Source: Mucilaginibacter gotjawali (GTDB lineage: Bacteria; Bacteroidota; Bacteroidia; Sphingobacteriales; Sphingobacteriaceae). Taken from it: 64,000 bases of DNA. A model generated the notes under the pieces. It searched no databases and was not told where the DNA came from. It saw nothing but the letters and a program-made list of their open reading frames with translations. Below are positions 43,462 to 52,577 of this stretch, one piece after another. The translations under genes and the position numbers were made by a program. The DNA lies in assembly GCF_002355435.1 (NCBI RefSeq), contig NZ_AP017313.1:2852001-2916000 (forward strand). The letters run 5' to 3'. Numbering within the stretch: position 1 is the first letter of the stretch; each line of letters starts with the position of its first letter.

Positions 43462-44220
43462 GTGAGTAAGAAAATAGTTGTACCCGATCCATTAACGCCT
43501 TTAAAGCAGTTCACCGCTGCCCGAATCGCCATTGGCAGGGCCGGCACCAGCATCCCCATAAAGGAAACGCTGCAATTTAAGCTGGCTCACGCCCATGCCC
43601 GCGATGCTGTTTATTCGGTATTAGATACTGAGGGACTGGTTAGTAGTTTTAAAACTCTTAATTTACCCGTATTACACCTTCACAGTAAAGCGTTAAGCCG
43701 TCATAAATATTTAAAAAGGCCGGATCATGGCCGGCAATTAGATGAAGTGTCGGAACAGCAGTTAAAAGACCACAACCAGGAGTATGATATTGCCATCGTC
43801 ATTGCGGACGGTCTTTCCGCCGAAGCCGTAAATGAAAACGCAGTCGATCTGTTAAAGATCCTGGTACCTAAAATTCAATCGGCTAAATTAAAAATAGCGC
43901 CATTGTGCCTGGTTGAACAGGGCAGGGTAGCTGTTGGCGATGATATAGGATTTGGGCTGAATGCGAAACTTTTGCTCATACTGATTGGCGAACGCCCCGG
44001 ATTAAGTGCTGCGGATAGTATGGGCGCTTATTTAACCTACGGCCCCAGGCCAGGTTTAACGGATGAATCCCGCAATTGCATTTCAAATATCCGGCCGCAG
44101 GGCCTAAAAGCCAAACCTGCGGCCGAAAAAATATTTTACCTGGTAATGGAAGCCTTCAAACGGAAGTTTTCAGGGATAGCACTGAAGGATGATTTAATCA
44201 TTGGAGCTATTGGTCATTAA
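43462..44220 (+). CDS. eutC: Ethanolamine ammonia-lyase small subunit
   Basis: A 252-residue EutC that completes the cobalamin-binding site of the lyase. TAARIAIGRAGTSIPIKETLQFKLAHAHARDAV, KYLKRPDHGRQL, IVIADGLSAEAVNENA, GERPGLSAADSMGAYLTY and DESRNCISNIRPQGL are all diagnostic. Starts with GTG two bases after the eutB stop. No eutA reactivase, microcompartment or aldehyde dehydrogenase gene follows, so this is the minimal cytosolic form. Confidence 0.94.
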   Translation: MSKKIVVPDPLTPLKQFTAARIAIGRAGTSIPIKETLQFKLAHAHARDAVYSVLDTEGLVSSFKTLNLPVLHLHSKALSRHKYLKRPDHGRQLDEVSEQQLKDHNQEYDIAIVIADGLSAEAVNENAVDLLKILVPKIQSAKLKIAPLCLVEQGRVAVGDDIGFGLNAKLLLILIGERPGLSAADSMGAYLTYGPRPGLTDESRNCISNIRPQGLKAKPAAEKIFYLVMEAFKRKFSGIALKDDLIIGAIGH

Positions 44221-44263
44221 TCAATGTTCCACTTTCAAACTTTCCCGACTCTCGGACTAATTT

Positions 44264-44770
44264 CTACTCTTTTGCAATGATATTGCCCTGGAAGGAGATC
44301 GGGTCGCGGTTGGTACTGATGACCGATAAGGTGGCATAACCATCGGGCGAAATATTGAGTATCATTTGCTGTACATCGCGCCAGTTGGAAATGTCGTGGT
44401 CTTTCGGTTTGATGATAATTTCCCAACCGCCTTTTTTACCCGGGTTTACTTTATAGCTAAAATTAGTAGATATAAACTTGATGCCGCCTTCTGTGGTACC
44501 AGGATCGGGCGCCATATAAGCTTGCCCGTAATATGGCAAAAAAGCATTAATGCTGTCTTTAGTTATCTTTACATCATAAATTGACGTTAGATTTTTCATA
44601 CCACCCCGTTGCGGCAGAGCATATTCCGCATTAAAATAAAACCTGATACTGTCAACCATATTTTTGATGGCTGCCTGCCTGGCTGCTTTTTTGGGGTTTT
44701 GTCCGAAGCTTAAATTGAAACTGCCCGAAACAATTGCAAGCAGCACCAATATGTTGAGTAACCGTTTCAT
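44264..44770 (-). CDS. Secreted DUF4251 protein
   Basis: A 168-residue exported protein (signal peptide 1-23, SFG-Q). The mature part matches DUF4251 of Bacteroidota: AARQAAIKNMVDSIRFYFNAEYALPQRGG, LTSIYDVKITKDSINAFLPYYGQAY, and GWEIIIKPKDHDISNWRDVQQMILNISPDGYATLSVIS. Periplasmic, beta-sandwich-like, function unknown. It is convergent with eutC across 43 bases containing ACTTTCAAACTTTCCCGACT words. A small palindrome GTTTTAATAAAAC (44783-44795) lies just upstream of its ATG. Confidence 0.88.
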   Translation of the reverse strand: MKRLLNILVLLAIVSGSFNLSFGQNPKKAARQAAIKNMVDSIRFYFNAEYALPQRGGMKNLTSIYDVKITKDSINAFLPYYGQAYMAPDPGTTEGGIKFISTNFSYKVNPGKKGGWEIIIKPKDHDISNWRDVQQMILNISPDGYATLSVISTNRDPISFQGNIIAKE

Positions 44771-45019
44771 AACTAAAGGTTTGTTTTAATAAAACGTTTT
44801 TAGTATGGTGAATATTATTAGTTGACCCGATAGTTATCGGGTAGGTTGATTGAGTTATTGTTACTCAAATTTAATTATACTAATTCAACTTAAACAAGCT
44901 AAATTCTTTAAATAAAAGAGGTTGATTAAGTTAAATTGGGGCGAATAAATTGATTCGCTTAAAAGAATATGCTGTTTTCACGTGCAAACAACAAAGCTCT
45001 TTAAATGATAATTGGGTTA
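44771..45019. other. Gene-free flank left of the insertion sequence
   Basis: AT-rich with scattered GTTGATT(A/G)AGTT words (44847, 44931) and a hairpin CCCGATAGTTATCGGG at 44826-44841. It looks like part of the word-repeat region into which the insertion sequence went. No gene. Confidence 0.55.
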
Positions 45020-45026
45020 ATTAAGT
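45020..45026. repeat. Target-site duplication, left copy (ATTAAGT)
   Basis: ATTAAGT here equals 46274-46280. Because the next five bases (TGAAA) also agree on both sides, the direct repeat may be read as 7 to 12 bp. Confidence 0.7.
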
Positions 45027-46273
45027 TGAAATAGTCAAAACTTAATCTGACAGTTACGAAAAATTAAAACACGTAACTGAGATTAGTATTATGACAACAC
45101 AAGCGAAGATCATCAAAAACAAGTTGGGCATATTGGAGCTTGCCCAGCATTTAGGAAACGTATCACAGGCCTGCAAAGTAATGGGCTACTCACGGGATAG
45201 TTTCTATCGTTTCAAAGAACTTTACGACCAGGGCGGAGAATTGGCCCTTCAGGAAATCAGCCGCAGGAAGCCAGTATTAAAGAATCGTGTGGAAGAACAC
45301 GTTGAAAAAGCCGTTGTTGAGATGGCGATTGAGCAACCTGCTTTAGGCCAGTTAAGGGTTTCCAACGAGTTAAAAAAACAAGGCATATCAGTGTCTCCCG
45401 GTGGCGTAAGAAGTATCTGGTTACGCCACGATTTGCATACCTTTAAACTTCGTTTAAAAGCGCTGGAAGCCAAGTCAGCACAAGAAGGATTAGTATTGAC
45501 AGAAGCGCAGGTTATTGCTTTAGAGAAAGCCAAAGAAGAAAAGAAAGCTCATGGTGAAATAGAAACACATCATCCCGGTTACTTAGGTGCTCAGGATACC
45601 TACTACGTCGGCAACATTAAAGGTGTCGGCCATATTTACCAACAGACATTTATTGATACCTACGCTAAAGTAGCCTTTACCAAACTGTATGACCGTAAAA
45701 ATGCACTGGTTGCGGCAGAAATGCTTAATGATAAAGTTGTGCCTTTTTATGAGCAACACGAACTCCGTTTATTGAGGGTACTGACCGATAGAGGGACCGA
45801 ATATTGCGGTGCAAGGGAACAACATGAGTATCAGTTATACCTGGCAATCGAAGACATCGACCATACCAAAACTAAAGCCAAAAGCCCGCAGACCAATGGT
45901 ATTTGCGAACGGTTCCACCGGACCATTCAGGATGAGTTTTATGCAATTGCGTTTCGCAAAAAAATATACAGAAGCATAGCTGAATTGCAAGCTGATCTGG
46001 ACAGGTGGATGTATAACTACAACAATGAAAGGACTCACAGTGGCAAGTACTGCTTCGGTAAAACACCGATGCAAACTTTCACCAGCAGTATTCCGATGGC
46101 CCAGGAAAAGTTATTGGAGAGACTCGCCGAAGACCAGATTCTTCAGAGCCCTCACAAAAAGGGCTCAGAAGAATCTGAGTCAATGCATTTAGACGAGAAA
46201 ATATTATATTCACAAATTCCATCTGACAATCTTTAAAACCACCCGACTGTCAGATCAAGTTGTGGCTATTACA
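45027..46273 (+). mobile_element. IS481-family insertion sequence, complete (about 1247 bp)
   Basis: Ends TGAAATAGTCAAAACTTAAT (left) and, inverted, TGTAATAGCCACAACTTGAT (right) form terminal inverted repeats of about 28 bp that continue through CTGACAGT with four mismatches. A single intact transposase gene fills the element, and ATTAAGT is duplicated at the borders. All this points to a recent, potentially active copy. Confidence 0.88.
45091..46236 (+). CDS. IS481-family transposase
   Basis: A 381-residue DDE transposase. The N-terminal part ([29 protein letters not shown], 18-45) is a helix-turn-helix for end binding. The catalytic residues are Asp169 (GAQDTYYVG), Asp233 ([11 protein letters not shown]) and Glu273 ([18 protein letters not shown]), followed by [21 protein letters not shown]. 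The frame is intact, with no shift or stop. The ATG was chosen because the helix-turn-helix begins within 20 residues. The C-terminal tail (about 345-381) is acidic and typical of the Bacteroidota copies. Confidence 0.92.
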   Translation: MTTQAKIIKNKLGILELAQHLGNVSQACKVMGYSRDSFYRFKELYDQGGELALQEISRRKPVLKNRVEEHVEKAVVEMAIEQPALGQLRVSNELKKQGISVSPGGVRSIWLRHDLHTFKLRLKALEAKSAQEGLVLTEAQVIALEKAKEEKKAHGEIETHHPGYLGAQDTYYVGNIKGVGHIYQQTFIDTYAKVAFTKLYDRKNALVAAEMLNDKVVPFYEQHELRLLRVLTDRGTEYCGAREQHEYQLYLAIEDIDHTKTKAKSPQTNGICERFHRTIQDEFYAIAFRKKIYRSIAELQADLDRWMYNYNNERTHSGKYCFGKTPMQTFTSSIPMAQEKLLERLAEDQILQSPHKKGSEESESMHLDEKILYSQIPSDNL

Positions 46274-46280
46274 ATTAAGT
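46274..46280. repeat. Target-site duplication, right copy (ATTAAGT)
   Basis: Right-hand partner of 45020-45026; see the left copy for the ambiguity in its length. Confidence 0.7.
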
Positions 46281-46333
46281 TGAAACTCCAACTTAATCAA
46301 CCCAATCAACTTAGTCAACTCAATCAACTAAAA

Positions 46334-48220
46334 TCAGTCAATCAAATTAACACTGCGGGTAACAAACTCTGTCAGTTCCGCGCCGGTTAACAAGCCTTGT
46401 GAAAGGAGTGCAAGATCAAAAGCTTGTTTTGAAAGCTGGGTTTGCAACTCTTCGTTTTCCTCGTTAGCAATCCGGCTGATCAGTTTATGATTTCCGTTGA
46501 TGATCACTTTATAATTATCGGGCATGCTGCCATAAAAGCTCATGCCGCCGCCCATTGCTGCCATTTCCTTCATCCGGCGCATAAACTCATCCATGGTTAC
46601 AGTTACAGGCATTTCCTCGGGGTTTAAACTCTCCAGCTGCACTTTATAAGCCGCCCTGTTGATCGCCTTTTCAAATACAGCCTTCACTTTGGTTGATTGC
46701 TCTTCGGTAAGGATATGCTCGGGTGCATCTTCTTTGGCAATCAGTTTATCAGCAACATCAGCATCTACCCGCTTAAAGGATGTATTTTCCAGCTTATGCT
46801 CTATATGGCCAATAAAGTGATTGTCAATAGGGGAGTTCATCAGCAATACATCATAACCCTTTTTATTTGCCGATTGTATAAACGCATCCTGTTTGTCAGG
46901 ATCATTGGTATAAATGTAAACCAGCTTGCCATCTTTATCAGTTTGCTCAGGGGCCACTTTTTCCTTATATTCTGGAAGGGTAAAATTTTCCTTTTTGGTA
47001 TTGGTCAGCAAGACAAAATCTTTAGCCTTATCATAAAACTTATCGTCGCTGATGGCGCCATATTTAACAAAAAGGCCAATATCGCTCCATTTATCTTCAA
47101 ACGCTTTACGGTCGTTTTTAAACAGGTCTGCCAATTTTTCAGCTACCTTTTTGGTGATATAGCTGTTGATCTTCTTTACGTTACTGTCGGCTTGTAAAAA
47201 ACTCCGCGATACGTTCAGCGGGATATCCGGTGAATCGATCACCCCATGCAGCAGCATCAAAAATTCCGGAACAATGTCTTTTACCTCGTCAGTAATAAAT
47301 ACCTGGCGCGAGTAAAGCTTTATCTTGTTACGCTGCATTTCAAAATCGTTTTTTAATTTCGGGAAATACAGAACGCCGGTAAGATTAAACGGATAATCCA
47401 CATTCAGGTGGATCCAGAATAACGGGTCCTCAGAAAAAGGGTAAAGCTGCTTGTAAAAATTCAGGTAGTCCTCGTCTTTTAACTCCGCAGGCGCTTTAGT
47501 CCATATCGGGTTGGTATCGTTGATGATGTTATCAGTTTCAACCGATTTGTATTTGGTTTTACCTTCTTCATCCACGCCATCTTCTTCTTCCTGGGTTGTT
47601 GTGCCGAATTTAATAGGCACCGGCAAAAATTTGCAATATTTATCCAGGATCTCCTGCAGGCGGTGTTTACTTAAAAATTCTTCGCCATCTTTATTAATGT
47701 GCAGCGTAATTTCCGTACCGCGTTCGGCCAGGCTGCCTTCGGTTATTTCAAATTCGGTACTGCCATCGCATGTCCAATGGGCAGGTGTTGCGCCTTCCTG
47801 GTACGACAAGGTTTCAATCTCTACCTGGTCGGCCACCATAAACGCCGAATAAAAACCTAAGCCAAAACGGCCTATAATTTCATTTGCATCCTTTGAGTCT
47901 TTAAACTTCTCAACAAACTCGGCAGCGCCTGAAAAAGCGATCTGGTTGATATATTTTTTGATCTCTTCGGCCGTCATTCCCAAACCATTATCGGATATAG
48001 TAATGGTTTTTTTGTCCTCATCAAAAGCTACTTCAACACGCAGGTCGCCCAATTCGCCGGTATACTGGCCCGAAAGTGCAAGGCGTTTGATCTTTTGTGT
48101 CGCATCAACAGCGTTAGATACCAGCTCACGCAAAAATATCTCGTGATCTGAATACAGGAATTTTTTAATGATTGGAAAAATGTTTTCGGTATGAATCGAA
48201 ATTGTGCCTTTTTCTTGCAT
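46334..48220 (-). CDS. htpG: Molecular chaperone HtpG (bacterial Hsp90)
   Basis: A 628-residue ATP-dependent chaperone. GHKL ATPase motifs are intact: FLRELVSNAVDATQK (Glu and Asn), SDNGLGM (Asp and Gly) and GRFGLGFYSAFMVADQVE. The middle domain has NVSRSFLQADSNVKKI with the catalytic Arg region, and the C-terminal dimer domain follows. MQEKGTISIHTENIFP is the typical start. There is no charged linker, as in bacterial forms. No clear heat-shock operator (CIRCE) is seen upstream; only a T-rich leader. Confidence 0.96.
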   Translation of the reverse strand: MQEKGTISIHTENIFPIIKKFLYSDHEIFLRELVSNAVDATQKIKRLALSGQYTGELGDLRVEVAFDEDKKTITISDNGLGMTAEEIKKYINQIAFSGAAEFVEKFKDSKDANEIIGRFGLGFYSAFMVADQVEIETLSYQEGATPAHWTCDGSTEFEITEGSLAERGTEITLHINKDGEEFLSKHRLQEILDKYCKFLPVPIKFGTTTQEEEDGVDEEGKTKYKSVETDNIINDTNPIWTKAPAELKDEDYLNFYKQLYPFSEDPLFWIHLNVDYPFNLTGVLYFPKLKNDFEMQRNKIKLYSRQVFITDEVKDIVPEFLMLLHGVIDSPDIPLNVSRSFLQADSNVKKINSYITKKVAEKLADLFKNDRKAFEDKWSDIGLFVKYGAISDDKFYDKAKDFVLLTNTKKENFTLPEYKEKVAPEQTDKDGKLVYIYTNDPDKQDAFIQSANKKGYDVLLMNSPIDNHFIGHIEHKLENTSFKRVDADVADKLIAKEDAPEHILTEEQSTKVKAVFEKAINRAAYKVQLESLNPEEMPVTVTMDEFMRRMKEMAAMGGGMSFYGSMPDNYKVIINGNHKLISRIANEENEELQTQLSKQAFDLALLSQGLLTGAELTEFVTRSVNLID

Positions 48221-48316
48221 AATCTATAAAGTTATTAGTTTATTGTTTTTGTGATAATCCCATCTATCAATGGGCGTTCCAAAAGACGTTGGGTTGACAA
48301 ATTGGCAGGGGATAGG

Positions 48317-48352
48317 TTGGAATGGTTGAAAAAGTTGGAATGGTTGAAAAGG
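48317..48352. repeat. 18-bp direct repeat TTGGAATGGTTGAAAAG, two copies
   Basis: 48317-48334 and 48335-48352 differ at one base. They lie between the FMN reductase stop and the htpG promoter region and resemble one arm of a word repeat without its partner. Confidence 0.85.
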
Positions 48353-48357
48353 TATAA

Positions 48358-48888
48358 TTACAACTGATTTAAAAGAGCAGTAAATGCTGTCTTTAGCTTA
48401 TTGGCTGTTTCCACATCTGTTATATTCCCGTCACCATCCATTTTCGACCTGATAAAAGAAATCAGCAACGTAGCATCCTCCAACACATTTGCAGACAATG
48501 CGCCCAATGTCAATAGCAGGGAAGCATGCGCATTTTTCCCGCCGGTTGAGGCAGTGATAAGCGCCAATGGTTTACCCACGAGTGAGCCGCTGCTAACCAT
48601 CCAGTCGAGAGCGTTTTTTAAGGATCCGGGCACGCCAAAGGCATATTCAGGTGTGCAAATCACTACGCCATCAGCTTCAGTTAATAATTTGCGAAGAGCC
48701 GTTACGGTTTCCGGCGGATCGTCATGATCCAAACCAGGGTCAAAATGGGGTAATTGGCTTAAGCCATCGTAAATAGCATAGTTAACATTTGCCGGCGCCA
48801 ATTTACCCAGGAAACGCAGAATACCATGGTTGGATGAACCGGCACGGAGGCTGCCCGAAATAGCGATGATATTTTTTGTTGGTTTCAA
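48358..48888 (-). CDS. NADPH-dependent FMN reductase / quinone reductase
   Basis: A 176-residue flavodoxin-fold enzyme. IIAISGSLRAGSSNHGILRFL is the phosphate-binding loop for FMN, GVVICTPEYAFGVPGSLKNALDWMVSSG the second flavin and dimer motif, and LALITASTGGKNA the third. Such enzymes reduce quinones, azo dyes or chromate with NADPH in the cytosol. The start is TTG at 48888; no ATG is available in frame upstream before the stop. A TAnnnTTTG sequence lies just before it. Confidence 0.88.
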   Translation of the reverse strand: MKPTKNIIAISGSLRAGSSNHGILRFLGKLAPANVNYAIYDGLSQLPHFDPGLDHDDPPETVTALRKLLTEADGVVICTPEYAFGVPGSLKNALDWMVSSGSLVGKPLALITASTGGKNAHASLLLTLGALSANVLEDATLLISFIRSKMDGDGNITDVETANKLKTAFTALLNQL

Positions 48889-49021
48889 TGCAAACGATAA
48901 AATGCAATTTTACAGTTTATAAACCTTGAAAAGCAGCCCGATCAGAAAAATGATCAAATACTGACGGTTTTCAAAAAACACCGGTAGTTATTTGTTTTTT
49001 AATTAATAGTGCTTCTTAGTT

Positions 49022-49129
49022 TTAGTTGAGCCTTCTGTCCCTTATCATTGAAATACTTGTTCTGATGATAAAAAATATTGGAGCCGTTGTAGCTACGATA
49101 CCGATAATGTTAAGAATGTTCATATCCAT
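49022..49129 (-). CDS. Candidate 35-residue single-helix membrane microprotein
   Basis: An open frame of 35 codons plus stop reading MDMNILNIIGIVATTAPIFF and then IIRTSISMIRDRRLN. A hydrophobic segment (about residues 5-22) is followed by a positive tail with R-D-R-R, so it would insert with the C-terminus in the cytoplasm. It lies alone in 650 bases otherwise without genes. It has only a weak A-rich ribosome site (TAAAGAAATTT). It may be a real small protein or chance; conservation would decide. Confidence 0.45.
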   Translation of the reverse strand: MDMNILNIIGIVATTAPIFFIIRTSISMIRDRRLN

Positions 49130-49232
49130 AAATTTCTTTAGCGTTGTTGCTTACCGGGAAATGCAATAATTATTCCAGCTTATCAATTCTGGCAATTAAT
49201 GAAACTTCTGCAGGGAAAAAGATGTGATAAAA

Positions 49233-49267
49233 AGCCACAAGCGAAATAAAAAAGCCTCTTTGTGGCT
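49233..49267 (-). terminator. Probable terminator of the two-component operon
   Basis: On the minus strand AGCCACAA pairs with TTGTGGCT across a 19-base loop and is followed by TTTTATC. It lies about 270 bases beyond the histidine kinase stop. Confidence 0.5.
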
Positions 49268-49537
49268 AAAAACGCCTGTTTTTCAATTTTATCATAACCC
49301 ATAAACACCATTTGTTAAAAAATATATTTTTCCGTAATATGGAATCGCGATCCAAAAAATACACAATGTGGGGTGTGGTTGGGGTTTGGGAACTGCTTGT
49401 AAACCAAACCGATGTTTGATTTATAACAGATTATTTATAATATCCGAAGTTGCCGGGATGGTCAAGGTTTTTCAAAAGAAACAAGTAGCCTTTTAATCCT
49501 ACAATCCTCTCATCTTAAAAATCATAGTTCAGACATT

Positions 49538-50902
49538 TCATCCGCCCACCTGCGCAAACGACAATATAAACGCCGCCCCCATGCCCTCGGTTGATTGCAC
49601 CTGGATATTACCCTTGTGCAAGAGCATGATCTGTTTACAAAGACTGAGCCCTATGCCGCTGCCGCTTTTGCGTGTACTAAAGAAAGGGATAAATATTTTA
49701 TCAAGCAATTCCGGCGGCATACCCATGCCGTTATCGGCAATCTTTACCAGGGTTTTGTTATTGCTGGTAATTTCGGCAGATAGGGTAATCCTTGGGTTTT
49801 CACGCTCCTTTACAGCTTCCACCGCGTTTACCAGCAGGTTAATCATTACTTGTTCCAATAGGTTATGGTCGGCCTCAATCGCAAGGGTTGGGTCGCGAAG
49901 AATGATCTCCAGCTCAATATGTTTTTTTTCAAGCGATGGCCGCATCAGGCTGTTCAGGTTCTCAAAAAGGTTGCGCACCAGTATTTTAGTCAGATCCAGT
50001 TTGGTGATCTTGTTAAGGCTTCGGTAACTTTCGGTAAATTTAAGCAGACCCTCGCTGCGGCGTTTAATGGTATCAATACCCAGTTCAAGGTCCTCCAGTT
50101 CGCTGCTTACCGGGCTGTTTTTAATTTCGGGGCTTTGCAGCCGGTTCTTCATCGTATCGGCCAGCGACGATATGGGCGCTACCGAGTTCATGATCTCGTG
50201 CGTCATTACACTCAATAGTTTTTGCCAGGCTTTTGATTCCGTTTCATCCAGTGCTTCGCTTACATTCTGGAATGCGATCAGTTTATATACTTTATCATCG
50301 CTGCGCAGCATACTGGCGGTCACCAGTATTTTTACCAATTGCTGGTTGCGGGTAATGGTGATGATTTTAGCGTCGCCGGTTTTTAGTTTGATCAGCTCGG
50401 CATACAAAGCAGGTTCACGTTTTTCAAGCGAGTGGATGGTTTTAAGATAGGGGACACCCAGCAGGTTTTTAAACGACTCGTTGATCCAGCCGGTTTCGCC
50501 GGTTTCCTGTTCGTAGGATAAGATACCCGTATCCACCAGTTCCAATATTTTTTGCAGGTAATGGTATTGCGTTTCGCGTTCGCGGCTGATCAGTTTAAAG
50601 GTGGTGTTGATCTCGTTAAAACCCTTACGAAGCGGTTTTAGCTCATTTGGCGCCTTGCGCACATCAAAATGCCTCGAAAAATCGCGGTAATGGATAGATT
50701 CAACAAACTGGGTTACTTCGTCCTGCGCCTTTTTTTGAAAGCGGATCAGGTCTATCACCTCATAAACTACCAGCGGCAGGGTAATCACTAAAAAGATGTA
50801 AAAGCCGGAGCCTTTTTCCACCAGCACCGAAGTTATGGTGAGGGTAATAAACATAATGATCACCCGCAGCACCAGCCGCCATTCATATCGCTTAAATATC
50901 AT
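49538..50902 (-). CDS. Sensor histidine kinase, NtrB/NtrY-like
   Basis: A 454-residue membrane kinase. Two hydrophobic segments (about 8-28 and 33-52) with a very short outside loop, then a linker and PAS-like region (115-220), then the HisKA helix with phospho-His235 in SVMTHEIMNSVAPISSLADT and the ATPase domain: NLLVNAVEAVKE (N box), KIADNGMGMP (G1) and SGIGLSLCKQIMLLHKG (G2). HE-IMNSVAP is typical of kinases paired with sigma54 activators. It overlaps the regulator gene by 11 bases and is translated after it. The sensing part inside or near the membrane suggests envelope stress or lipid-soluble signals (inference). Confidence 0.92.
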   Translation of the reverse strand: MIFKRYEWRLVLRVIIMFITLTITSVLVEKGSGFYIFLVITLPLVVYEVIDLIRFQKKAQDEVTQFVESIHYRDFSRHFDVRKAPNELKPLRKGFNEINTTFKLISRERETQYHYLQKILELVDTGILSYEQETGETGWINESFKNLLGVPYLKTIHSLEKREPALYAELIKLKTGDAKIITITRNQQLVKILVTASMLRSDDKVYKLIAFQNVSEALDETESKAWQKLLSVMTHEIMNSVAPISSLADTMKNRLQSPEIKNSPVSSELEDLELGIDTIKRRSEGLLKFTESYRSLNKITKLDLTKILVRNLFENLNSLMRPSLEKKHIELEIILRDPTLAIEADHNLLEQVMINLLVNAVEAVKERENPRITLSAEITSNNKTLVKIADNGMGMPPELLDKIFIPFFSTRKSGSGIGLSLCKQIMLLHKGNIQVQSTEGMGAAFILSFAQVGG

Positions 50903-52244
50903 ATTTGCTCAGTCTGCGGTAAAGTGCGGTACGGGTTAAGCCAAGTTCTTTGGCCGCCCGGGTAATATTGCCGTTATGTTTATCAATCACCCTAAGAATC
51001 GCATTTTTTTCCATAATGCTCAACGGAATGTTATCGTCATCAACTACCACATCCGGCTGGGTTTCAAGTATGGAGAAGATGAGGTCATCTGGCCGCAGGA
51101 TGTGGTCGTCCGCCATAATAACCGCCCGCTCAATAGTGTATTGCAGCTCCCGTACGTTGCCGGGGTAATTATATCCCTTGAGCTTTATCAGCGCGGCGGC
51201 ATCAAAATCAACCGAAGGCTTCAGGTATTTGCTTGCATAAACTTTAGCAAAGTGCCGGGCCAGTATCACTATATCCTCGTTACGTTTGCGCAAAGGCGGC
51301 ATGTTGATCTCAACCGTATTGATCCGGTAAATTAAATCCTTTCTGAAACGGTTTTCGTTAGCCAGTTCATACAATGGCAGGTTGGTAGCGCATATCAAAC
51401 GGATATCAATATCAACCGCTTTATTGGTGCCAAGGCGGGTTACCTGCCGGTTTTGCAGCACCGTTAATAATTTGGCTTGTTGCTGCAGGGAAATATTGCC
51501 TATTTCATCCAAAAATAAGGTGCCGCCCTCAGCATCTTCAAACCGGCCGGCACGATCCTCGCGGGCATCGGTATAAGCACCTTTTTTATGGCCGAATAGT
51601 TCGCTTTCAAATAATGAATCCGTAAGTGCGCCAACGTCAACCTTTACAAAAGGTTTATCGGCGCGCAGCGAACGTTCGTGAATAGCCTTGGCCATCAGGT
51701 CCTTGCCGGTGCCGTTTTCGCCCAGTATCAAAATGTTGGCATCGGTTGGGGCTATTTTGTTTACTTTAAAAAAAATATCCTGCATCACATCCGATTCACC
51801 CAGGATCGATGTCTGGCTTCCGCTCTTTGAGGTAGTTTTTAAAGGTTTAGTGCCTTCTTTTTTATCCAGCAGTTCTTTTATTGTATCAATCAACTTCTCA
51901 TTGTGCCAGGGTTTTACGATAAAGTCATTGGCGCCTTCCTTTAAGCTGCGTACGGCCAGGTCAATATCGCCATAAGCGGTGATCATGATCACGCAAACAT
52001 TCGGCTTCCATTCTTTAACTTTCCGCAGCCAGTACAATCCTTCGTTTCCGGTATTAATGGCGCTGTTAAAGTTCATATCGAGCAAAACAAGATCAACCTG
52101 GTTACGCTGTAGCAGCCAGTTTAAATTTTCGGGATTTTTTTCAGTGATCACCTCTCCGGCTTCCGTTTTCAGCAATAGCTTAACTGCGGTAAGCACATCC
52201 GGGTCATCGTCAACAATTAAAACTGTAGCTTTTTTTAGTATCAT
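50892..52244 (-). CDS. Sigma54-dependent response regulator (NtrC family)
   Basis: A 450-residue activator with three domains. The receiver has Asp56 (LVLLDMNFN) as phosphoacceptor and an unusual insertion NSAINTGNEG; the AAA+ domain has Walker A GENGTGKD (175-182), the sigma54-contact loop GAYTDA (222-227, where enteric proteins have GAFTGA), Walker B GGTLFLDE (240-247) and an arginine-finger region; the C-terminal Fis-type helix-turn-helix ends NITRAAKELGLTRTALYRRLSKY. It should drive RpoN promoters of the divergent efflux operon. The first gene of the pair; the kinase follows with an 11-base overlap. Confidence 0.93.
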   Translation of the reverse strand: MILKKATVLIVDDDPDVLTAVKLLLKTEAGEVITEKNPENLNWLLQRNQVDLVLLDMNFNSAINTGNEGLYWLRKVKEWKPNVCVIMITAYGDIDLAVRSLKEGANDFIVKPWHNEKLIDTIKELLDKKEGTKPLKTTSKSGSQTSILGESDVMQDIFFKVNKIAPTDANILILGENGTGKDLMAKAIHERSLRADKPFVKVDVGALTDSLFESELFGHKKGAYTDAREDRAGRFEDAEGGTLFLDEIGNISLQQQAKLLTVLQNRQVTRLGTNKAVDIDIRLICATNLPLYELANENRFRKDLIYRINTVEINMPPLRKRNEDIVILARHFAKVYASKYLKPSVDFDAAALIKLKGYNYPGNVRELQYTIERAVIMADDHILRPDDLIFSILETQPDVVVDDDNIPLSIMEKNAILRVIDKHNGNITRAAKELGLTRTALYRRLSKYDI

Positions 52245-52249
52245 CTTTT

Positions 52250-52567
52250 AGTTAGTCATTGGGTCATCAGGTCATTGCGTCATTTTTATCACAGGTACAG
52301 AAAAAGTGCATAATAATTATGGGATGTAAATTTGTAAATTTACTTAATTCAACGTGCCTGATAAACTGTTTAACTATGAACCGCTATATTAAATACTGCA
52401 ATTTTTATGCTAATTGCCGTAAGTGCGTTAAATATGAACAATAAAATTTTATTATCCACAATTGCCTAATAACTATTAACCTGTATACCAATCAGCAAAT
52501 GACAAATTCTTCATAATCATCGTCCAATGACCTAATGACTTAATGACCAAATGACTCAATAGTCATT
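52250..52567. repeat. Quasi-repeat hairpin, word GTCATTG, with 237-bp loop
   Basis: The left arm (52250-52286) has AGTCATTGG, GTCATCAG, GTCATTGCG, TCAT; the right arm (52524-52567) has CCAATGAC, CTAATGACT, TAATGAC, CAAATGACT, CAATAGTCATTG. The arms are imperfect complements. Confidence 0.82.
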
Positions 52568-52577
52568 GTATCATAAC

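Larger units (their letters stand above)
45011..46326. repeat. Quasi-repeat hairpin, word GTTGATTAAGTT, split by the insertion sequence
   Basis: ATTGGGTTAATTAAGTTG (45011-45028) pairs with 46288-46306 with one mismatch. Removing the insertion and one copy of the duplication leaves a loop of about six bases. Further words (AATCAACTTAGTC, AACTCAATCAACT) follow to 46326. Confidence 0.8.
48889..49537. other. 650-bp sparse intergenic region
   Basis: Apart from the small frame at 49022-49129 and the hairpin at 49233-49267, I see only AT-rich sequence and a run of GGGGTGTGGTTGGGGTTTGG (about 49370). No larger gene. Confidence 0.5.

Noticed and set aside
44826..44841. Terminator for the DUF4251 gene region (CCCGATAGTTATCGGG)
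   Set aside because: It lies upstream, not downstream, of the nearest gene and is not followed by a T run on either strand.
52259..52444. 61-codon frame between regulator and exporter
   Set aside because: It starts inside the GTCATTG word repeat and has no ribosome site; the Cys-rich end is probably chance.
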